Assembly: GCA_002439585.1 (NCBI GenBank)
Contig: DJOF01000008.1
Location: forward strand, 206,341 to 270,340
Source: Bacteroidales bacterium UBA6445
GTDB lineage: Bacteria > Bacteroidota > Bacteroidia > Bacteroidales > UBA932
DNA: 64,000 bases
Reading direction: 5' to 3'
Position 1 is the first letter of the stretch; each line of letters begins with the position of its first letter. Shown here one piece after another: positions 25,378 to 34,471 of the stretch. Under the pieces are notes generated by a model. The model was not told the DNA's origin. It saw nothing but the letters and a program-made list of their open reading frames with translations, and searched no databases. Position numbers and translations under genes: made by a program.

Positions 25378-27054
25378 TTATTCCATTAGTTTCTTGTATT
25401 TGAAGCGTTTCGGTTCTTCGTCACCGAGACGGCGTTTCTTGTTCTCCTCGTATTCCGAGTAGGTCCCCTCGAAGAAATATACAGAGGAATCTCCCTCGAA
25501 TGCAAGAATATGTGTGGCGATCCTGTCCAGAAACCAGCGATCGTGCGATACTACAACAGCACAGCCGGCGAAATTCTCCAGACCCTCTTCAAGAGCTCGT
25601 ATCGTATTTACATCTACGTCGTTGGTAGGTTCGTCGAGAAGCAGCACATTGCCCTCGTCCTTAAGCGTCAGGGCAAGGTGCAGGCGGTTACGCTCTCCTC
25701 CGGAAAGGACTCCGCATTTCTTCTCCTGGTCTGCACCTGTGAAATTGAACCTTGATACATAGGCCCTTGCATTGACATCCCGTTTACCGAGCCTGATCCA
25801 GTCAGAGCCTCCTGCAATTGTCTCAAATACGGTCTTGTCCGGATCTATACTCTTGTGCTGCTGATCCACATAGGCGAGTTTCACAGTCTCTCCGATGCTT
25901 ATCTCTCCGCTGTCGGGTTTCTCAAGCCCCATGATAAGGCGGAACAGAGTAGTCTTACCAGCTCCATTCGGGCCGATGACACCCACAATCCCAGCAGGAG
26001 GAAGCACAAAAGAAAGATGCTCGAACAGCAGCTTGTCTCCGTAGGCCTTGGACACATCCTTGAATTCGATCACTTTGTTGCCAAGCTTCGGCCCATCGGG
26101 AATATAGATCTCAAGGCTGGCCTCCTTCTCCTTGCTGTCCTGGCTTGCAAGCTTCTCATAAGCTCCGATCCTGGCCTTGGATTTTGCCTGTCTGGCCTTG
26201 GGAGCCATCCTTACCCATTCGAGCTCTCTTTCGAGGGTCTTTCTGCGCTTGCTTTCCTGTTTCTCCTCCATCTCAAGCCTTTTGGTCTTCTGCTCAAGCC
26301 AAGAGGAATAGTTGCCCTTCCAAGGGATTCCTTCGCCTCTGTCGAGCTCAAGAATCCATCCAGCAACGTCATCGAGGAAATACCTGTCATGTGTTACGGC
26401 GATCACAGTACCTTTGTATTGCTGTAGATGGGCTTCGAGCCATTGTATACTCTCCGTATCAAGGTGGTTGGTAGGCTCATCGAGAAGCAGTACGTCAGGC
26501 TGACGCAGAAGCAGGCGGCATAGGGCTACCCTTCTTCTCTCACCTCCGCTCAATGTGGAGATCTTCGCGTCGGAAGGAGGACATTGCAGAGCATCCATGG
26601 CCCTCTCAAGCTTGGAATCTATCTCCCATCCTCCGCAGTGCTCTATCTTCTCAGTCAGTTCTCCCTGTCTCTCGATGAGGGCGTTCATGGCATCCTCATC
26701 CATAGGCTCGCAAAATTTGAGATTGACTTCCTCGTATTCCTTGAGTATGGCCATTATCTCGCTTACTCCTTCCTGTACTACTTCGAGCACTGTCTTGTCT
26801 GGGTCCATCTGAGGCTCCTGCTCCAGGTAGCCTACACTGTAGCCGGGAGCCCATACTACCTCTCCCTGATAGCTTGGCTCCACTCCCGCAATGATCTTCA
26901 TGAGAGTGGACTTACCGCTTCCGTTGAGTCCGATGATGCCTATTTTTGCCCCGTAGAAAAACGAAAGACAGATATCCTTGAGTATGACTTTGTTGCTGTT
27001 GGGTAGGACTTTTCCAACCCTGTTCATGGAGAAAATAATCTTTTCGTCAGCCAT
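25378..27054 (-). CDS. ettA: Energy-dependent translational throttle protein EttA (ABC-F)
   Basis: A 558-residue soluble ABC-F protein with two nucleotide-binding domains and no membrane part. Domain 1: Walker A GLNGSGKST (about 43), signature LSGGERRRVALCRLL, Walker B VLLLDEPTNHLD. A linker with the charged P-site tRNA interaction motif region follows (about 245-320, EEKQESKRRKTLERELEWVR split from its context). Domain 2: GPNGAGKTT, LSGGERNRLHLALTL, VLLLDEPTNDVD. EttA binds the ribosomal E site and adjusts the first elongation steps to the ATP/ADP ratio. Length is close to E. coli EttA (555). Monocistronic with its own promoter. Confidence 0.93.
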   Translation of the reverse strand: MADEKIIFSMNRVGKVLPNSNKVILKDICLSFFYGAKIGIIGLNGSGKSTLMKIIAGVEPSYQGEVVWAPGYSVGYLEQEPQMDPDKTVLEVVQEGVSEIMAILKEYEEVNLKFCEPMDEDAMNALIERQGELTEKIEHCGGWEIDSKLERAMDALQCPPSDAKISTLSGGERRRVALCRLLLRQPDVLLLDEPTNHLDTESIQWLEAHLQQYKGTVIAVTHDRYFLDDVAGWILELDRGEGIPWKGNYSSWLEQKTKRLEMEEKQESKRRKTLERELEWVRMAPKARQAKSKARIGAYEKLASQDSKEKEASLEIYIPDGPKLGNKVIEFKDVSKAYGDKLLFEHLSFVLPPAGIVGVIGPNGAGKTTLFRLIMGLEKPDSGEISIGETVKLAYVDQQHKSIDPDKTVFETIAGGSDWIRLGKRDVNARAYVSRFNFTGADQEKKCGVLSGGERNRLHLALTLKDEGNVLLLDEPTNDVDVNTIRALEEGLENFAGCAVVVSHDRWFLDRIATHILAFEGDSSVYFFEGTYSEYEENKKRRLGDEEPKRFKYKKLME

Positions 27055-27124
27055 TGTTGTATGTATTGTCGCGTCCGGGGAAGCCCCGTGGCGGGTAAGT
27101 AAAAGAGGCCGAAAAAGCCGCCTG

Positions 27125-27155
27125 CAAAGATACTAACCCTTCAGGGATTGTACAA
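27125..27155 (-). promoter_or_regulatory. Promoter of ettA
   Basis: On the minus strand TTG (27155-27153), 20 bases, TATCTTTG (27132-27125), leaving a leader of about 65 bases. Confidence 0.65.
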
Positions 27156-27360
27156 CAATGCCAAGCTCATGATATACGGAAAGGGAAGCGCAACATCTCT
27201 TTTGCGTCGTCCTTAGGTAGTAATTCAAACTGGTTCTACTCCATTCTATGACTATCCAGAGATTCTCTGTCTTGTCCCTGCCTATTGAGCAGACAAGGTT
27301 TTTCGTCTCAGCTCTCGGCATAGGTTCTCAATCAGTATCAATGACTTTGCCAGAGAACAC
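27156..27360. other. Spacer upstream of ettA without a supported gene
   Basis: About 200 bases between the ettA promoter and the repeats further on. A 62-codon minus-strand frame (27133-27321) exists but its end overlaps the ettA promoter, and its codon use and composition are not gene-like. I see no RNA gene. Confidence 0.4.
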
Positions 27361-27460
27361 GGTTGTCAGGGCAAATATAGCGGTTTGCAGCAGGTAGAGC
27401 CTGGTCTATCTCTTTGTCGGATTGCCGGTTGTCAGGGCAAATGTAGCGGTTTGCAGCAGG
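27361..27460 (+). repeat. 34-base direct repeat, two copies
   Basis: GGTTGTCAGGGCAAAT followed by a TAGCGGTTTGCAGCAGG block occurs at 27361-27394 and again at 27427-27460 with a single base change, 66 bases apart start to start. It lies in the gene-free spacer between the ettA and pncA genes. No coding meaning is apparent. Confidence 0.85.
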
Positions 27461-27473
27461 AAAGCAGCCGCTA

Positions 27474-27499
27474 TAGATGCGCATAATAGATGCGCATAG
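27474..27499 (+). repeat. 13-base tandem repeat containing palindrome ATGCGCAT
   Basis: TAGATGCGCATAA (27474-27486) and TAGATGCGCATAG (27487-27499) are adjacent. Each holds the 8-base palindrome ATGCGCAT, spaced 13 bases apart. It lies downstream of pncA and could be a protein-binding site or a duplication scar. Confidence 0.7.
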
Positions 27500-27555
27500 T
27501 CTTATGTCAATATATCAGTTAAGCTGTAAATAAGTGGATATATTAGGAAGGGGGA

Positions 27556-28119
27556 TTAGTTTTGTATATCTATTCCTTCTTCCTTCATCTCTTCCAAGGC
27601 TTTACGGTGTCCTTCTTCTGATACATAGGCGAGGCAGTCGGCAAGAAGTATTACGTGGAATCCTGCCTTGGCAAGGTCTTCGCAGGTACTACGCACGCAG
27701 AATTCGGTAGCAATGCCGCACACATACACATCCTTGGGTTCTAGCATTGCGGCCACCTCTTCCAAAGTCTGTCCTGCTGCATTCACTGCATCTATTCCTG
27801 AATACTGCTCTGTCTTTGGATCGCAGCCTTTGTCGAATATAAGGTCCTCGTCAGCGTATCCTGCAAGCCTTTCGTGGATCTCCGCTCCATGTGTCCCATT
27901 TACGCAATGCACGCTCCATGTGCCTCCGTTCTCTTTGAACGAACAGTGGCTTGCCGGATGCCTGTCTCTTACGAACATGATTGGAAGGTCATCGTTCCGT
28001 GTCTTCTCAATGAAAGCGGCAGTGTTGGCCACGGCCTTCTCGGCTTCCATGCATGCGAGACTTCCGTCAATGAAGTCATATAGCATGTCCACAACTACTA
28101 GTATAGAATCGTTAATCAT
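27556..28119 (-). CDS. pncA: Nicotinamidase (cysteine hydrolase, isochorismatase fold)
   Basis: A 187-residue cysteine hydrolase that converts nicotinamide to nicotinate in NAD salvage. Catalytic triad: D11 in LVVVDMLYDF, Lys in FDKGCDP (about 97), and the nucleophile Cys in CGIATEFCV (about 141). The family includes isochorismatases and other amidohydrolases, but the neighbouring pncB gene (84 bases upstream, same strand) makes nicotinamidase the best call. The metal-binding segment is less clear than in E. coli PncA; HPASHCSF supplies His residues near the expected place. Confidence 0.82.
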   Translation of the reverse strand: MINDSILVVVDMLYDFIDGSLACMEAEKAVANTAAFIEKTRNDDLPIMFVRDRHPASHCSFKENGGTWSVHCVNGTHGAEIHERLAGYADEDLIFDKGCDPKTEQYSGIDAVNAAGQTLEEVAAMLEPKDVYVCGIATEFCVRSTCEDLAKAGFHVILLADCLAYVSEEGHRKALEEMKEEGIDIQN

Positions 28120-28203
28120 ATTTACTCAATGGAATCTTCATATATCCTTATCGTACAATGGAATGTGCCGCTATCTCTTGCATCGTCCAGCCTCTCTATC
28201 GTA

Positions 28204-29694
28204 TTAGTCTATTGTAAAGGAATTGATCTCCTTCATTATCTTGTCTATCATCATGTTCTTCAGATTGTACAGGTCATCTGATATGTCAACCTTGTAGTAG
28301 TGCGGGTTGATAAGCCTTCTTTCAGAGGGACTGAAATGGCGGAGGGTGTCATCATAGAACTCTTTCTTCTCTTTCAGTGTAGGCTCCGGTATGCAGCGGA
28401 CTCCATCCGCCATTGAGAGAGACTGCAATGTCCTGAAAGTGTATGTCCCAGCCTCGAATGTCTTACACTTGTATCTGTCAAATTCATCGCAGATGGTGAA
28501 CGTCTCTCCGGCTTCTATCTTCTTGCTCAGAGAATCCCCCCTAAGACAGGTAACGTCGGCCTTGTATATTTCACCGAACTCTTCATCGTGCTTTGTGAGT
28601 CTGTATGTTATCTGGAAGCCCGGATTTATGAGTTTCGCCCGGTCCTCGGATTTCTTGAGTACCGGGGTGTTGTCTATCTGTACCAGCTTGTACACATTGC
28701 CGAAGCACGGGGCTGCCTTGCTTGTAGCTATGGCATCTCCTACTCCGTAAGAGTCGATTTTGGCCCCCTGGCGTTCGAGATCGGAGATAAGGTATTCGTC
28801 AAGAGAATTGGTCGCGAAGATCTTGCACTTGGTCATGCCGTGCTTGTCGAGGATACGCCTTACTTCAGTGGAAAGATAGGCCAGGTCACCGCTGTCGAGC
28901 CTTACCCCGTACCCGTAAGGATAGTTGTCATCTATTCCTTCTTCTTGAAATGCCCTTATTGCGTTGAGAACTCCGCATTTGAGGGTGTCGTATGTATCTA
29001 TAAGTAGGATGATTCCTTCTCCTTTGTGTGTCCTTATATAGTCGAGGAAAGCCTTGTGCTCGCCTTCAACGGACGAACCGTATGAAGTGACGAAGCTGTG
29101 GGCCATTGTCCCGGTGGACGGGATGCCGCCTATGATCCCGGTGAGTATGTTGGAAGTGCTTGCGCAACCTGCTATTATCGCTGCTTTTGCTCCGTATACT
29201 GCCGCCCACGGTCCGTGTGCTCTTCTTGATCCGAATTCGCTTACAGGCTTGTCAGTCGCCCTGCATACGCGTGATGCTTTGGTAGCAACGGCCATCTGGT
29301 GGTTCATGATGCACAGCATAGGAGTCTCAAGCACTTGTGCCTGTACAAGCGGTGCCTGTACAGTGATGATCGGCTCTCCTGGGAATGCTATCTCTCCTTC
29401 ACGCATCGCGTATACATTGCCGGTAAATTTCATCCCTGCAAGGTAATGGCGGAACTCAGCATACTCATCGCCAGGGAGGAATTTCTCATAGAAATCCTCG
29501 GGCATTGAGCCGAGACAGGAGATCATCTCCATTACCTCGTCAGTCCCACTTACGACAGCCCAGTTGTTGTTCTCAGGCGCTTTTCTGTAGAACATGTTGA
29601 ATACTGCAGTGATGTCGGCATTTCCACATTCCAAAAAAGACTTTCCCATCGTATACTGGTACTTGTCCGAGCAATATGCGATCTCTTTTGTCAT
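28204..29694 (-). CDS. pncB: Nicotinate phosphoribosyltransferase
   Basis: A 496-residue enzyme that joins nicotinate to PRPP to give nicotinate mononucleotide, the step after PncA. I choose the ATG at 29694 (MTKEIAYCSDKYQYTMGKS); an ATG 18 codons upstream would lie in the promoter area. Conserved parts include EFGSRRAHGPWAA, the ILLIDTYDTLKCGV active-site region, and GYGVRLDSGDLAYLS. Forms a salvage pair with pncA. Divergent from the kinase-RapZ fusion gene, from whose start it is separated by 93 bases. Confidence 0.92.
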   Translation of the reverse strand: MTKEIAYCSDKYQYTMGKSFLECGNADITAVFNMFYRKAPENNNWAVVSGTDEVMEMISCLGSMPEDFYEKFLPGDEYAEFRHYLAGMKFTGNVYAMREGEIAFPGEPIITVQAPLVQAQVLETPMLCIMNHQMAVATKASRVCRATDKPVSEFGSRRAHGPWAAVYGAKAAIIAGCASTSNILTGIIGGIPSTGTMAHSFVTSYGSSVEGEHKAFLDYIRTHKGEGIILLIDTYDTLKCGVLNAIRAFQEEGIDDNYPYGYGVRLDSGDLAYLSTEVRRILDKHGMTKCKIFATNSLDEYLISDLERQGAKIDSYGVGDAIATSKAAPCFGNVYKLVQIDNTPVLKKSEDRAKLINPGFQITYRLTKHDEEFGEIYKADVTCLRGDSLSKKIEAGETFTICDEFDRYKCKTFEAGTYTFRTLQSLSMADGVRCIPEPTLKEKKEFYDDTLRHFSPSERRLINPHYYKVDISDDLYNLKNMMIDKIMKEINSFTID

Positions 29695-29787
29695 TTGTCT
29701 ACTAGTATGTAACCGCGCAAAAATACTTATTATTCCACGTATATGCACAATCTTTTGTATAACTTTACCCTAACAACTCAAAATTTC

Positions 29788-31395
29788 ATGAACGAGGCTC
29801 TTGAACGACTTTACCGGAGATATACCGGCTGTAATCCTGTTGCCATGACCAGACTTGATTCTGCCGGTAGCAACAGACGCTATTTCAGAATATATGGCGC
29901 TGAGGGTGAAGCCTCAGTCATAGGTGTGCAGGGCAAGTGTCTTGAAGAGAATAGGGCTTTCTGTACAATAGACTCTCATTTTCTCGTTATGGGCCTGAGA
30001 GTGCCTGAGGTTATGGCCGTTGACGATGCCAGCCTGTGCTATATCCAGGAAGATCTCGGGGATATGTCCCTTTATAAGGCTGTTACTTCAGGACGGGAGA
30101 AGGGAGTCTATTCCGAAGAAGAGAGAGCCTTGCTTCTTAGAGCGATGCGAGAGCTTCCATCTATACAGTTCCGTGGCGCACAAGGACTTGATTTCGGAGT
30201 CTGCTATCCGGAGCCCTCATTCTGTGCCCGTACAGTAATGTTTGATCTTAATTATTTCAAATACTGTTTTCTCAAGGCGTCTGGACTTGAATTTGACGAA
30301 GTCTACCTTCAGTCAGATTTTGACAGACTTGTAATTGATCTTACGCAGGATAGCGGTGACACTTTCATGTACAGGGATTTCCAGTCCCGGAATGTGATGG
30401 TTAGAGGCGGACAGTTGTACTACATCGATTTCCAGGGCGGAAGGAGAGGTCCTGTCTATTATGACGTGGCTTCTTTCGTGTATCAGGCGAGAGCCCGGTA
30501 TCCAGACTCTTTAAGGGAAGAGATGTTGACGTCCTACATCGAGGAGGCTGCGAAGTTCGACCCGGATATTGATGAGACACAGTTCAGAGAGCGTCTTAGG
30601 CTCTTCGTCCTGTTCCGTATGCTTCAGGTTCTCGGTGCTTACGGCTTCCGGGGATATTTCGAGAGAAAGCCTCATTTCATAGAAAGTGTCCCGTATGCAA
30701 TGGAGAATCTCAGGCATCTTCTTTCTCGGCCTTTCGAGTCTTATCCTTACCTCAATGACCTGCTTGTACGACTTTCCGGTCTGAGCCGATTCAATATGGA
30801 TGCCGTAGACAAACCGGAAGACAAATTTATGTGTAAGCAAGCGGATCGGACCAATCTCCAATTCGATGGCAAAGTCAACGCGGTAGATGACGTGGTGGAC
30901 AAAGTCAAGTCTGAAAATTCCACCGAGGTTAGTAATCTTGACCAATGTGATCCTGATAACTTGATTACTGACAAAAAGGAGAAGCTTATTGTAGAAGTAT
31001 TCAGCTTCTCATACAAGAAGGGAATACCCCCCGACCTCTCAGGCAACGGAGGAGGCTATGTCTTTGACTGTCGTGCTATCAACAATCCAGGTAGGTATGA
31101 GTATTATCGGCAGTTTACAGGACTTGACCGAGAGGTTGAGGCTTTTCTCGAAGAGGACGGTGAGATACTGGAATTCTTGGACAACGTCTATTCTATTGTT
31201 GATGCACATGTCCTCCGTTATATTGAGCGGCACTTCACTCATCTGCAGGTATGCTTCGGCTGTACTGGAGGCCAGCACAGATCAGTCTATAGTGCGCAAC
31301 ATCTTGCTGCCCATCTTGTCTCAAATTTCAATGTGGAGGTTAGGGTTGTGCACCGAGAACTTGGTATAACATCCATACTACATCATGATATCTAA
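29788..31395 (+). CDS. Fusion of APH-type sugar kinase with RapZ C-terminal domain
   Basis: A 535-residue two-domain protein; start taken at 29788 (MNEALERLYRRYTG), though an ATG 15 codons earlier is open. Residues 1 to about 340 are an aminoglycoside-phosphotransferase-like kinase with the catalytic loop YRDFQSRNVMV (about 193-203) and metal site YYIDFQGGRRGPVYYD, closest to AmgK-type amino-sugar kinases. A 50-residue polar linker follows. Residues 395-535 are the C-terminal domain of RapZ (KLIVEVFSFSYKKGIPP, VFDCRAINNPGRY, CFGCTGGQHRSVYSAQ), which in E. coli RapZ binds glucosamine-6-phosphate and RNA. The RapZ N-terminal kinase domain is absent. The arrangement suggests an amino-sugar sensing or recycling role. 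Substrate is unproven. Confidence 0.85.
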   Translation: MNEALERLYRRYTGCNPVAMTRLDSAGSNRRYFRIYGAEGEASVIGVQGKCLEENRAFCTIDSHFLVMGLRVPEVMAVDDASLCYIQEDLGDMSLYKAVTSGREKGVYSEEERALLLRAMRELPSIQFRGAQGLDFGVCYPEPSFCARTVMFDLNYFKYCFLKASGLEFDEVYLQSDFDRLVIDLTQDSGDTFMYRDFQSRNVMVRGGQLYYIDFQGGRRGPVYYDVASFVYQARARYPDSLREEMLTSYIEEAAKFDPDIDETQFRERLRLFVLFRMLQVLGAYGFRGYFERKPHFIESVPYAMENLRHLLSRPFESYPYLNDLLVRLSGLSRFNMDAVDKPEDKFMCKQADRTNLQFDGKVNAVDDVVDKVKSENSTEVSNLDQCDPDNLITDKKEKLIVEVFSFSYKKGIPPDLSGNGGGYVFDCRAINNPGRYEYYRQFTGLDREVEAFLEEDGEILEFLDNVYSIVDAHVLRYIERHFTHLQVCFGCTGGQHRSVYSAQHLAAHLVSNFNVEVRVVHRELGITSILHHDI

Positions 31396-31481
31396 GACGT
31401 GGTGTCTTTGTATCTGATTCCCAATGTTATGCCTATGCTGATGCAGGCTCAGCTGCTATCCAGATTCTTATTGAGCGACGC

Positions 31482-32825
31482 TTAGTAATTAGCCTGTCTG
31501 GTGTCTGCCGCATCGATTCCAAGAGATGGATTCTTGTCGGATGCCTTGGCCAGCACAACTGATGTTGCTACTGCGAGGGTGCAAAGAGTCAGGAATACAT
31601 ATTCCGCTTGAATGGCTGCTCCTAAGGGATTGGCATTTGTCTTGTCGAAGATGTTTCCGACGATGATCGGTACCACAAGCATTCCCATGTTTTGGATCCA
31701 ATAGATCATGGAATAGGCTGTGCCGAGATTCTTCTCCGGTATTATCTTAGGTACAGTAGGCCAAAGTGCTGCAGGCACGAGTGAGTAGCCTATCCCGAGA
31801 AGGGCTATGGCAAGATATCCGAGGACACTTATCCCAGCCGGGGCAAATGCAATCAGCAAGTGCGATATCAGTACAAGCGCTGAACCTGCAATCATCCATC
31901 TTGTTCCTTTTCCCGTCTTATCTACAACGAAACCGAAAAGAGGAGCGAATACCACTGTAAAGAAGGGTATTAGGGACACCATTATGCTTGCGCTCTCTAC
32001 GTCCAGTCCAAATCTAGGTATGAGTATGGCTGTCGCGAATTTCTTGAATGAAATGATGCTGCAATAGAAGAATACGCACAGTAGTGCTGACATTATGAAG
32101 AATTTGTTGCCAAGAACCCTGAAAATGTCTCTGAAGCGGAAATCATTGTCCTGCCTCTTGTCTTGTCTTTCCGAGGTCATGTTCTCGGCATCGAACTTGG
32201 CATCCATCGCAACGAAAACGGCCCACATTACGGTGCCAGCAAAAAGTAACAGAAGACCTACGAATGCCGGTCTTGCTGTCTCTGATAGGGTATAGAACGC
32301 TCCATCTGTAGCTTTGGCTCCGATAAGAGCTGGAGATAGAAGCAGAGCAAGAGCCGTTCCGAGCCTTGCTATTGCAAGTTGGAGACCCATTGCAAAGGCC
32401 ATATTGCGCCCTCTGAACCATTTGGCGATCGACCGAGTCACGGCAACTCCGGCAATCTCACTGCCAAGCCCGAAGAGCATGCAGCCTGTATAGGCCAGTA
32501 TGAGGGAATTTTGTGGAGATAGTCCTGAGGTTATGGCTACTGTTACAGTGCCTGCACCGGCAGTCATCATCCCTGTAAATATCGATCCCGTGATCCGGAC
32601 ACCCCATTTGTCAAGGAGCATTCCGCAGATTACCAGACCGCCCCACACGCAGAGGAATGAATATCCCCCTGCGTAGAAGCCGTAGTCTGATGAGTCCCAC
32701 CCCAATGCGAGCATCTCTGGGTTGCTGAATAGGTAGGACACAGAGGAAAACATGTCATCGAAGAAGTAGGACCCGAACATGGGTACTACCAGACATGCAA
32801 GTGCAATCCAACTATATTTCTTCAT
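31482..32825 (-). CDS. Major facilitator superfamily transporter (second of a tandem pair)
   Basis: A 447-residue integral membrane protein with about 12 membrane segments. The segment EIAGVAVTRSIAKWFRGRNM, a Gly-rich MFS loop motif (DKWGVRITG) and SLVPAALWPTVPKIIPEKNL are shared with the gene just upstream, so the two are paralogues. The LVPAALWP motif and general pattern recall MFSD1-like and oxalate/formate-antiporter-like carriers; the solute is unknown. Its start overlaps the end of the upstream gene by 14 bases, so the pair is translationally coupled. Confidence 0.82.
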   Translation of the reverse strand: MKKYSWIALACLVVPMFGSYFFDDMFSSVSYLFSNPEMLALGWDSSDYGFYAGGYSFLCVWGGLVICGMLLDKWGVRITGSIFTGMMTAGAGTVTVAITSGLSPQNSLILAYTGCMLFGLGSEIAGVAVTRSIAKWFRGRNMAFAMGLQLAIARLGTALALLLSPALIGAKATDGAFYTLSETARPAFVGLLLLFAGTVMWAVFVAMDAKFDAENMTSERQDKRQDNDFRFRDIFRVLGNKFFIMSALLCVFFYCSIISFKKFATAILIPRFGLDVESASIMVSLIPFFTVVFAPLFGFVVDKTGKGTRWMIAGSALVLISHLLIAFAPAGISVLGYLAIALLGIGYSLVPAALWPTVPKIIPEKNLGTAYSMIYWIQNMGMLVVPIIVGNIFDKTNANPLGAAIQAEYVFLTLCTLAVATSVVLAKASDKNPSLGIDAADTRQANY

Positions 32826-34266
32826 CCTTTGCCATGTCTTCCTCGAATGCTTCCTCTGTCTTCTCGTTCCTTACATTGGGAAGCTCAAGGCCGTAACCCT
32901 TCTTCTTGTCTTCAATCTTTAGAAGGATTGAGAGGAAGAATGCAAGAACTCCGAATGAGGAGAATATGATCATAGGCAGGGTGTAACCGCCACTCTCCTG
33001 AAGTGCGAATCCTATAAGAAGAGGTACAAGGCAGAGGCCTATGTTCTGAACCCAAAAGATAAGGCAGTATGCGGAGCCAAGTATCTTGTCATCAATGATC
33101 TTAGGCACAGAAGGCCACAAAGCAGCCGGAACCAATGAGAATGATACTCCCAATGTGACAATGAGTAAGATGGCAAGTGCCTTGCTCGGGAATAAGGGGA
33201 GGAGGAATGCGAAGCCGAGGTGGCAGCATATCATGATCACCGCACCGGTCATGAGCATGGAAGCTCCTTTGCCTTTGAAATCGAGGAAAAGCCCGAGGAA
33301 CGGGGTAAGTACCATTGCCAATATAGGGAAGCAACTGAAGAGGCGAGATGCTTGTTCTGCGCTAATACCGAGGGTCACTTCAAGGTAGTTGGGAGCATAT
33401 CTTTGGAAAGGGAAGATGGCACTGTAATAAAGAACACACAGAAGGGCTACAATCCAGAACATTTTGCTGCTGAAGATTTTGCCTAGATCGCTTATATGGA
33501 ACTCGTCCTCAGGTGACTTCTCACTTGCCATTAGGCCGGCACTTACAAGCTCTGAGTCGAATTTCCTGTCCATGAACGTGAATATGAGGAAGAAAAGCAG
33601 TCCTACGATAAGGAGAACCGTGCAGAATCCGACAGGAGCTACAACAGAACCGTCGAACTTGGCTGCGATCATAGGGGAGATCCACATGACAGCGAAGACG
33701 CCGAGTCGTGCGATAGCCATCTCAAGTCCCATTGCAAGTGCCATCTCCTTGCCCTTGAACCATTTGGCTATGGCTTTGGATACCGTGGTACCAGCCATCT
33801 CGCAGCCGCAGCCAAAGACCATAAATCCAAGGCATGCCATCTTGGCACTTCCAGGAAGGGCTACCCACCAGCTATCAAGCCATCCGCAAAGGGCAGTGGC
33901 CTGAAACCAGTCGCTTATTCCTATATATTTGATTGCAGCACCGCCAACCATGAGAGAAGCAGACAGCAGGCCTGTGAACCGGGTTCCCATCTTGTCCAGT
34001 ATGATCCCGGCGAAGATTAGGAAGAAGCAGAATACATTAAGAAAATATTCTGATGCGGCGTATGTGCCGAATACTGTGCTGTCCCAGCCACGGCTCTGTT
34101 CTATAAGTGACTTTAGCGGAGACATGACGTCTACGAACATGTATCCGAAGAACATCATAAGGGCGATAAGGATAAGTACAGTCCATCTTGCTAAGGGGCT
34201 GTCATTCATGAGCCGTGGAGCAACATCCTTAATGTTGCTGGGCATTGCGTGCTGTGTTTCTTGCAT
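32812..34266 (-). CDS. Major facilitator superfamily transporter (first of a tandem pair)
   Basis: A 484-residue membrane transporter with about 12 membrane segments; start taken at 34266 (MQETQHAMPSNIKDVAPRL). It shares EMAGTTVSKAIAKWFKGKEM, SLVPAALWPSVPKIIDDKI and GSAYCLIFWVQN with the next gene. The C-terminus is a 35-residue charged cytoplasmic tail (KIEDKKKGYGLELPN, EEAFEEDMAKDEEI). Two overlapping paralogous permeases may form a heterodimer or serve related solutes. On the minus strand TATATTTG at 34307-34300 may be its promoter core. Confidence 0.82.
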   Translation of the reverse strand: MQETQHAMPSNIKDVAPRLMNDSPLARWTVLILIALMMFFGYMFVDVMSPLKSLIEQSRGWDSTVFGTYAASEYFLNVFCFFLIFAGIILDKMGTRFTGLLSASLMVGGAAIKYIGISDWFQATALCGWLDSWWVALPGSAKMACLGFMVFGCGCEMAGTTVSKAIAKWFKGKEMALAMGLEMAIARLGVFAVMWISPMIAAKFDGSVVAPVGFCTVLLIVGLLFFLIFTFMDRKFDSELVSAGLMASEKSPEDEFHISDLGKIFSSKMFWIVALLCVLYYSAIFPFQRYAPNYLEVTLGISAEQASRLFSCFPILAMVLTPFLGLFLDFKGKGASMLMTGAVIMICCHLGFAFLLPLFPSKALAILLIVTLGVSFSLVPAALWPSVPKIIDDKILGSAYCLIFWVQNIGLCLVPLLIGFALQESGGYTLPMIIFSSFGVLAFFLSILLKIEDKKKGYGLELPNVRNEKTEEAFEEDMAKDEEI

Positions 34267-34330
34267 CTTGGTTTGAGGTTTTTTACTCGTTTTTATTCGC
34301 AAATATACATAGCTTCTGTTTCTTTTTGGC

Positions 34331-34359
34331 TTGATATTAGAGAAAAAATTCTAAATTTG
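34331..34359 (+). promoter_or_regulatory. Promoter of the 34.5 kb lipoprotein gene
   Basis: TTG (34331-34333), 18 bases, TAAATTTG (34352-34359). The leader would be about 105 bases. Confidence 0.5.
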
Positions 34360-34471
34360 TCAAATAAGTTGAGACGAAGTTCGCTGTGACTATCTCAGCA
34401 CATACAGTAGCTGATGGGACTGATATGCCATAAGCTGCACACGAAGTAACGAACTTAAATAATTATATCTT

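Noticed and set aside
27133..27321. A 62-codon minus-strand frame upstream of ettA
   Set aside because: Its 3' end overlaps the ettA promoter, the codon choice is not like neighbouring genes, and no motif is visible.
27361..27460. CRISPR array
   Set aside because: Only two copies of the 34-base repeat are present, no further units follow, and no cas genes are in the window.
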